A stretch of DNA of 64,000 nucleotides from Actinoplanes palleronii (GTDB lineage: Bacteria; Actinomycetota; Actinomycetes; Mycobacteriales; Micromonosporaceae). Within the stretch, counting starts at the first letter, position 1, and each line of letters opens with the position of its first letter. Shown in pieces: positions 59,459 to 64,000 of the stretch. Below the pieces are notes generated by a model, which was not told the origin of the DNA, made no database searches, and saw only the letters and a list, made by a program, of their open reading frames with translations. A program made the translations under genes and the position numbers. The stretch is from positions 1 through 64,000 of the forward strand of contig NZ_BOMS01000058.1 of the NCBI RefSeq assembly GCF_016862315.1, read 5' to 3'.

Positions 59459-59711
59459 GGCCCCAGGCTAGCGAGGATTTGGTGCGATTTACGAGCTTCG
59501 CTCGCATTGCCGCGAGCCCGCGAGCGGCCCCGTCCCAAGCCGGCAGGGGCCCCCGGGGGCCCCCGGTCCAGGCCGCGAGCGGCCCCGGGGTCCAGGCCAG
59601 CAGTGGCCCCCGGTCCAGGCCACGAGCGGCCCCCGGCCCGCCGCGGAACCCGGGCCGAGGCCGGCCCCGGGAGCGCGGCCCACCCGCCGCACCTCCCGGA
59701 GCCGGCCCGGA
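59459..59711. other. GC-rich spacer with tandem repeats
   Basis: This 253-base gap separates the chemosensory operon from the acyltransferase gene, both on the minus strand. It contains three tandem units of 23-24 bp (59558-59627, a partial fourth to 59640) and no supported gene. A promoter for the operon may be at 59460-59520, which is the only less GC-rich part. Confidence 0.6.
59558..59640. repeat. Tandem 23-24 bp GC-rich repeat
   Basis: Units at 59558-59580, 59581-59604 and 59605-59627 share GGCCCC-CGGTCCAGGCC and end GAGC or CAGT; a fourth partial unit follows. Confidence 0.75.
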
Positions 59712-61097
59712 TCACTCCTTCGGCGCCCACCACGTGGGGATCAGGTTGTTCTCGTCACGCTTGCGCTCCTGCCGGGTCTTCTGCCGGCCGGTCAGCGGCG
59801 TGGCCGGCTTCGACTCGTCAAGGGTCGCGGCCGCCGCTCCGGTCGGCGGCCGGCCGGCGTACGGCTGCTCGTCCCGTCCCACCTCGGCCCAGCCGGCGTG
59901 CGGCGTGCCGTCCGGATCCGTCTCGGGCCATCCGGCCGGTGTCGGCCCGGGCGACGGCATCGGCCCGGCCGCCGCCGGCACGAGCGCGGCAGCGGGTGAC
60001 TCCGGCGACGGAGAGGCCGGGGAGGGGGCGGCCGCCCGCACCGGTGGCGGGGTGTCGATGTCCGGCCACAGCCGCGGCTTGCGCTGCGCGGCCACGTCCT
60101 CCACCCAGCCGAAGGCCAGCACCGCCACCGCGGTCAGCGCGAACGTCATGCCCAGCGTGACCGGCTTCTCGAAGTGCCCCAGCTCGTCGAAGGTGATGAA
60201 CGTGAGCACCGGCCAGATCGCCGCGATGGCCAGGTTGTGCCACAGGTAGACGGTGACCGCCCGGGTGTTGAGCAGCGTGACCGCCCGGTCCAGCGGCCGG
60301 ACCTTGGCGAGCCAGTCCATGTTCGGCTGCCAGCGCAGGGCCAGCAGCACGAACGCCAGGGAGTAGAGCGACTGGCTCTCCGAGACGTCGTTCAGGTCCC
60401 AGGCGTCCTCACCCTGGTGGCCGTTCTGGTAGTACAGCGCGGCGCCGCCGAGCACGAAGACCAGCATCACCACGGTGGCCGGGCTCAGCTTGCGCAGCCG
60501 CCCGTCCCGATGCGCGAAGCCCATGATCCAGCACGCGGCGTAGGTGACGAAGTCCCACATCACCACGTCGGCGGTCTCCGGCAGCCCGAAGCCGGTCTTG
60601 TCCAGCGCCACGATCGCCACGATCGGCGCGAACACCAGCAGCCAGCAGGCCGGTCCGAGCTTCTTCCAGACGAACCAGAGCACCGGCGAGAGCAGGATGA
60701 ACCAGACGTACGCGCGGATGTACCAGAGCGGCTCCCACGAGTCGATGCCCAGCTCGCTGCCGGGCGGGTCACCCAGCGGCAGAATCCAGAAGGCGAGTTT
60801 CCACGGCTTGAAGGGGTGTTCGCCGTCCTCCTCCTGCGCCCAGCCCAGGGAGATCATCACCGGTACGGCGATGACACCGAGCAACCACAGCGGCGGGAGC
60901 AGCCGGCGCAGCCGGGACGTCACGACCTGACCGGCCGGGCGTCTCTCCAGGGACGCCGCGGTCAGCGATCCCGCCAGCGCGAACATGACACCCATGGCGG
61001 GCATCACGATCGACAGCCAGGACCAGCCGAAGAGGTGGTAGACGATCACCCGGACGATTGCTGCGGCACGAAGCAGATCCAGATATCGGTTACGCAC
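59712..61097 (-). CDS. Acyltransferase family 3 (OafA/OpgC-like) membrane protein
   Basis: This 461-residue protein has about ten membrane segments: NRYLDLLRAAAIVRVIVYHLFGW with the family Arg/His pair, MPAMGVMFALAGSLTAASL, EPLWYIRAYVWFILLSPVLWF, and NTRAVTVYLWHNLAIAAIWPVLTF with the late His. The C-terminal 115 residues are cytoplasmic, Pro/Ala-rich and end in a basic segment RQKTRQERKRDEN. The family moves acyl groups onto sugars or lipids at the membrane. GTG 61097 aligns with the conserved N terminus; a longer frame to 61124 is less likely. Confidence 0.87.
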   Translation of the reverse strand: MRNRYLDLLRAAAIVRVIVYHLFGWSWLSIVMPAMGVMFALAGSLTAASLERRPAGQVVTSRLRRLLPPLWLLGVIAVPVMISLGWAQEEDGEHPFKPWKLAFWILPLGDPPGSELGIDSWEPLWYIRAYVWFILLSPVLWFVWKKLGPACWLLVFAPIVAIVALDKTGFGLPETADVVMWDFVTYAACWIMGFAHRDGRLRKLSPATVVMLVFVLGGAALYYQNGHQGEDAWDLNDVSESQSLYSLAFVLLALRWQPNMDWLAKVRPLDRAVTLLNTRAVTVYLWHNLAIAAIWPVLTFITFDELGHFEKPVTLGMTFALTAVAVLAFGWVEDVAAQRKPRLWPDIDTPPPVRAAAPSPASPSPESPAAALVPAAAGPMPSPGPTPAGWPETDPDGTPHAGWAEVGRDEQPYAGRPPTGAAAATLDESKPATPLTGRQKTRQERKRDENNLIPTWWAPKE

Positions 61098-61396
61098 CGG
61101 GGAACCGTAGCCACGCCACCCCACGTTCCGCGCCAGCCGCTCGGTCGGCAGAAAGGTCGTACCGGATTACCCCGTTAGCGGGAACTCTGTCGGAATCGAG
61201 TGCGATTGTGCGACGCGTGTGCATTCGGGTGATCTTTCTTCGCCCTGCTCAGGTCGTACACATCAATGGTTGTCGAAACAGCGGTGACCCACCGCGGGTC
61301 CGGCGGCGAAGTGACCGCCCCGCGTCTGTGACGTTGGTCAACTCTGTGAGCGCTCCGGAGCGGCCGGGGCGCACCGAGGTGGGGATCGACGACGAT
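61098..61396. other. Divergent promoter region
   Basis: This 299-base gap between the acyltransferase and the CAP-domain gene has moderately lower GC around 61180-61270. I see no convincing riboswitch or repeat. The sequence near 61346-61359 contains GAGCGCTC but matches the CebR box poorly. Confidence 0.5.
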
Positions 61397-62206
61397 ATGC
61401 GTAAGCCTCTGGTTGTGCTCGGCGTGGCTGTCACCGCCTTGATCGCGGGCGGGGTCGTCACCACAGGCGCCATGGCGCAGGAGCCACCGGGCGATTTGTC
61501 AGGCTTTGCGACTTCCGGGACGCCGCCGGTGCCCACGGAAGATCAAGATCCTGAGGGGTACGCCGGGGAAGCGCCCGATGCGCCGGATGTGTTCGGCGAG
61601 TCCACGCCACCCGTCGCGCCGCCGGTCAGATCCCCGAAGGCGAGCCCGTCCCACGAACCGGACCCACCGGCGGAGAGCCCCGCCGAACACCGCGCACCGG
61701 CGCGGGAGCAGAGCGAGCAGCCGGTGATCACCAAGGACCTCGCTCGCGCCGCGGCCGACCCGATCGCCGCCTCCCGCACCGCGGTCACCGCGGAGAGCGT
61801 CTCGGCCAGCCCGCTCTCCCCGGTCCAGCAGCAGATCCTGGCGCTGGTCAACCAGCAGCGGGTGAAGGCCGGCTGTGGCGCGGTCACCCTGGACCGGCGG
61901 CTGATCGAGGCGGCCAACCGGCACGCCGCCGACATGGCCAAGCGTGCCTACTTCGACCACGCGTCGCCGAACGGTCAGAAGGCCGGCGACCGGGTGGAGA
62001 ACTCCGGATACCACTGGCGCTTCTACGGCGAGAACATCGCCAAGGGTCAGGACAGCCCGTGGGCGGCGATGGTCGCCTGGATGGACAGCCCCGGTCACCG
62101 GGAGAACATCCTCGACTGCAAGCTCGACCAGATGGGCATCGGCCTGGCCCTCGGCCACGACAAGACTCCCTACTGGGTGCAGGATTTCGCCACACCCAAG
62201 AAGTAA
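61397..62206 (+). CDS. Secreted CAP/SCP-domain protein
   Basis: This 269-residue protein has a signal peptide (residues 1-28, ending AMA-Q), a Pro/Glu/Ser-rich spacer (about 30-115) and a C-terminal CAP domain (about 140-265). VQQQILALVNQQRVKAGCGAVTLD, NRHAADMAKRAYFDHASPNGQKAGDRV, YGENIAKGQ and MDSPGHRENILD are visible, including the His and Glu of the CAP cavity. Bacterial CAP proteins are often cell-wall or spore-coat associated; the activity is unsettled. A clear terminator follows. Confidence 0.9.
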   Translation: MRKPLVVLGVAVTALIAGGVVTTGAMAQEPPGDLSGFATSGTPPVPTEDQDPEGYAGEAPDAPDVFGESTPPVAPPVRSPKASPSHEPDPPAESPAEHRAPAREQSEQPVITKDLARAAADPIAASRTAVTAESVSASPLSPVQQQILALVNQQRVKAGCGAVTLDRRLIEAANRHAADMAKRAYFDHASPNGQKAGDRVENSGYHWRFYGENIAKGQDSPWAAMVAWMDSPGHRENILDCKLDQMGIGLALGHDKTPYWVQDFATPKK

Positions 62207-62252
62207 CCGTTTCACCACTCCCCGCGAGCGGAGTTCGCCTCAAGCAGACATG

Positions 62253-62279
62253 CCGGGATGCCGATGGCATCCCGGTTTC
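62253..62279 (+). terminator. Rho-independent terminator after the CAP-domain gene
   Basis: CCGGGATGCC and GGCATCCCGG pair perfectly around GAT and are followed by TTT, 47 bases past the stop. Confidence 0.8.
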
Positions 62280-62360
62280 ATGTCACGTCCCTTCCCGTGA
62301 TCGTTTCGGTGGGGTGGTTGTGCTTCGATGTGCGGACAACACTCCTGGGGAGGATGTGAT

Positions 62361-63125
62361 TTGGCAGTGAAACGTGTTACCGCACGTCTCGCCACCGCGG
62401 TCCTGGCCGCCGTGGTGGGCGGCGGATTCGGTGCGGCCGTGATGTCGCCGGCCAGTGCCGGCGCCGCCGTGCGGACCGCACCGGTCACCGCCACGGTGGC
62501 CACCACGGTGGTCACGAAGGCCGCGGCGGCCTCCTGCGCGACCGGCAAGTACCAGAAGCAGGTCGAGTACTGGCTGAAGAGGATCGGCGGTTACGGCGCC
62601 GTCACGGTCGACGGCAAGCAGTCCGCCACCGACTGTGCCGCGATCGTGAAGTTCCAGAAGCGGTTCGGCATCTCGCCGGCCAAGGGCCTCGCGGGCCCGA
62701 CCACCTGGGATGTCGCCAAGCGGCTCGGGATGACGTCGACGGCGGCGTGCAAGGCCAAGAAGAAGGGCATCACCTTCTGCGTCGATCTGACCCATCAGAC
62801 GACCTGGGTGATGAAGAACGGGAAGGTGTACCTCAAGCCGACCGTCACCCGCACCGGCATGAACAACTACGAGACGCCGGCCGGGACCTTCACCATCAAC
62901 AAGCGGACGAAGAAGGAATGGTCCGATCCGTACGAGGTGTGGCTGCCGTACTGGCAGCGGTTCATCGGCGGGCGCGGGTTCCACCAGACCACCACGTACA
63001 TCCACGACAAGTGGCGTGGTTCGCACGGTTGCGTGAACCTGCTCGAGCAGGATGCCAAGAAGTACTACAGCATCGGCAAGATCGGCATGACGGTGAAGGT
63101 CGTCGGGCGTCGCCCGGGTACCTGA
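62361..63125 (+). CDS. Secreted L,D-transpeptidase (YkuD) with peptidoglycan-binding domain
   Basis: This 254-residue protein starts at TTG 62361, seven bases after GGAGG; a longer frame from 62328 would include the ribosome site. The signal peptide covers about residues 1-34. A PG_binding_1 domain (about 60-125, KQVEYWLKRIGGYGAVTVDGK...AIVKFQKRFG...GPTTWDVAKRL) precedes the YkuD domain with the catalytic HDKWRGSHGCVNLLEQDA motif (Cys in SHGCVN). It should form 3-3 or lipoprotein cross-links in the wall. Two Cys near 135 and 145 may form a disulfide. Confidence 0.92.
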   Translation: MAVKRVTARLATAVLAAVVGGGFGAAVMSPASAGAAVRTAPVTATVATTVVTKAAAASCATGKYQKQVEYWLKRIGGYGAVTVDGKQSATDCAAIVKFQKRFGISPAKGLAGPTTWDVAKRLGMTSTAACKAKKKGITFCVDLTHQTTWVMKNGKVYLKPTVTRTGMNNYETPAGTFTINKRTKKEWSDPYEVWLPYWQRFIGGRGFHQTTTYIHDKWRGSHGCVNLLEQDAKKYYSIGKIGMTVKVVGRRPGT

Positions 63126-63140
63126 TCGTTTTCCGCCAGC

Positions 63141-63170
63141 AACGGGCCGTCCCTCTCGGGGCGGCCCGTT
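63141..63170. terminator. Stem-loop after the L,D-transpeptidase gene
   Basis: AACGGGCCG and CGGCCCGTT pair around a CCC...GGG-containing loop, 15 bases past the stop. Confidence 0.65.
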
Positions 63171-63197
63171 CGCGTTTCCCGACATAGAGTGGCCTCT

Positions 63198-64000
63198 GTG
63201 TCCAGAACCGCGATGCTCGCCGCAGGATCCGTGGTACTGCTCCTGCTGACCGCCGCCTCCTGCGGTGACGACGACACGGGTGTCCGCGTGGGCAGCGCCG
63301 CCGTCGGCACCGTGGACGAGATCGTCGAGGCGCCCGGGTCGGTCACCGCCCGGACCGCCGCCACCCTGACCGCGCCCGCCGCCGGCACCGTCACCGACCT
63401 GCTCGCCCAGCCCGGCGACCGGGTGAAGAAGGGCGCCATCCTGGCCGTGATCCGCTCACCCGAGCTGGAGCGCCGCCGCGCCGCCGCCAAACGGGCCCTG
63501 GAGCAGTCGCCGTCCGGGTCCGCGCCGTCCGCCGGCACCGCCGGGTTCACCCAGGTCCGGCTGCGCACCGACAAGCAGGCCGAGAAGGCGTTCGAGGAGG
63601 CCCGCGCGGCCGCCGACAAGATCACCGATCCGACTCTGCGCGCCGCGTTGCTGCAGCAGGTCGCGTCGGCGCGCGATCAGTACGCGGCGTCGTCGGAGGC
63701 GGCCGGGGCCGCGCTGCGTGCGGTGCAACGCGGCGTCTCCTCGCTCGGGGAGGCGGTCGGCTCACTGTCCGCGGCGCAACGGCTTCAGGCCCAGCAGGCG
63801 TACGACCTGGCCGACGCCGCCGTCGACGCCCTGACCCTGCGCGCCCCGGTCTCCGGGGTGGTGCAGCTGGGCGGCCCGGCCCAGGCCCCGGCCACCGACC
63901 TGTCCTCGCTGCTGGCAGGTGGTGGCGCCGGCACCGGCACCGGGGTCACCGCGACGAGCTCCGACGGGGTGGACTCGGCGGTCGCCGAGGGCTCCTACGT
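63198..64000 (+). CDS. RND/MacA-type efflux membrane-fusion lipoprotein (partial, runs off right edge)
   Basis: The frame opens at GTG 63198 and stays open for at least 267 codons to the window edge. A lipoprotein signal ends in the lipobox AASC followed by GDDD, near residue 25. A biotinyl-lipoyl-like half (VDEIVEAPGSVTARTAATLTAPAAGTVTDLLAQPGDRVKKGAILAVI) is near residues 38-85, then a helical hairpin rich in Ala/Gln (about 88-210), then the second half ALTLRAPVSGVVQL. This is the HlyD/MacA adaptor layout. The partner ABC or RND genes would lie beyond the window. Confidence 0.88.
   Translation, partial: MSRTAMLAAGSVVLLLLTAASCGDDDTGVRVGSAAVGTVDEIVEAPGSVTARTAATLTAPAAGTVTDLLAQPGDRVKKGAILAVIRSPELERRRAAAKRALEQSPSGSAPSAGTAGFTQVRLRTDKQAEKAFEEARAAADKITDPTLRAALLQQVASARDQYAASSEAAGAALRAVQRGVSSLGEAVGSLSAAQRLQAQQAYDLADAAVDALTLRAPVSGVVQLGGPAQAPATDLSSLLAGGGAGTGTGVTATSSDGVDSAVAEGSY

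Noticed and set aside
59558..59640. CRISPR-like array
   Set aside because: Units are contiguous with no unique spacers and no cas gene is present in the window.
61346..61359. GAGCGCTC core upstream of the CAP-domain gene, resembling a CebR site
   Set aside because: Outside the eight-base core the match is poor, and such cores are expected several times by chance in this window.

Overview
This 64 kb window is chromosomal DNA of a very GC-rich actinomycete. The base composition, frequent GTG/TTG starts, stop-start overlaps (ATGA, GTGA, TGATG) and gene content point to Micromonosporaceae, possibly Actinoplanes-like. That placement is inference from gene content; no rRNA or other phylogenetic marker is present. 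I see no prophage, transposase, CRISPR array, tRNA or biosynthetic gene cluster. Most of the window is ordinary core and soil-lifestyle gene content, but the intergenic gaps are rich in repeated palindromic DNA.

Layout. 0.4-7 kb: alpha/beta hydrolase, MmcQ/YjbR protein, sulfotransferase, phosphotransferase, an ArsR-SRPBCC pair, and a secreted CBM2-GH5 cellulase behind a perfect CebR/CelR-type operator. 7-11 kb: a four-gene binding-protein-dependent ABC importer. 11-18 kb: small membrane, acetyltransferase, SRPBCC and methyltransferase genes and a secreted M28 aminopeptidase. 18-25 kb: an AAA+ ATPase, a membrane GGDEF-EAL protein, an AidB-type acyl-CoA dehydrogenase and an orphan chemoreceptor. 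25-31.6 kb: a MarR/azoreductase divergon with three copies of one operator, two PAP2 phosphatases, RidA, a pterin dehydratase-VOC fusion and a flavodoxin. 32-37 kb: the glyoxylate shunt (aceA, aceB) divergent from a RamB-like regulator. 37-42 kb: a lytic polysaccharide monooxygenase, a DUF305-like lipoprotein, LysR/EamA, and a second sulfotransferase closely similar to the first. 42.7-48 kb: a NarL/DesK two-component system divergent from a MacB/FtsX-type ABC transporter. 48-50.4 kb: a large secreted PGRP-type amidase.

50.4-59.5 kb is the most striking locus. It is a seven-gene, mostly overlapping chemosensory operon on the minus strand: cheW, cheR (with a TPR-like tail), cheW, mcp, cheA (with a fused receiver), cheB, then a histidine kinase carrying three N-terminal receiver domains. 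The core resembles the Wsp/alternative-cellular-function pathway (twin CheW around a CheR-TPR, CheA-REC, CheB). The diguanylate cyclase output WspR is replaced by a multi-receiver kinase, and no free CheY or flagellar gene is visible. The right end holds an acyltransferase, a CAP-domain protein, an L,D-transpeptidase and the start of an efflux-type membrane-fusion lipoprotein, so the right third is biased towards cell-envelope functions.

Repeats. Ten copies of an about 53-bp palindrome (arms based on GGCTGG...AGGGGTG / CACCCCT...CCAGCC) lie only in intergenic gaps. A 78-bp companion element follows two of them, and an inverted partial copy accompanies a third. A separate element of about 125 bp occurs twice, 27 kb apart, and one copy is followed by three tandem hairpin repeats of about 60 bp. 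I do not recognise these as a named repeat family.
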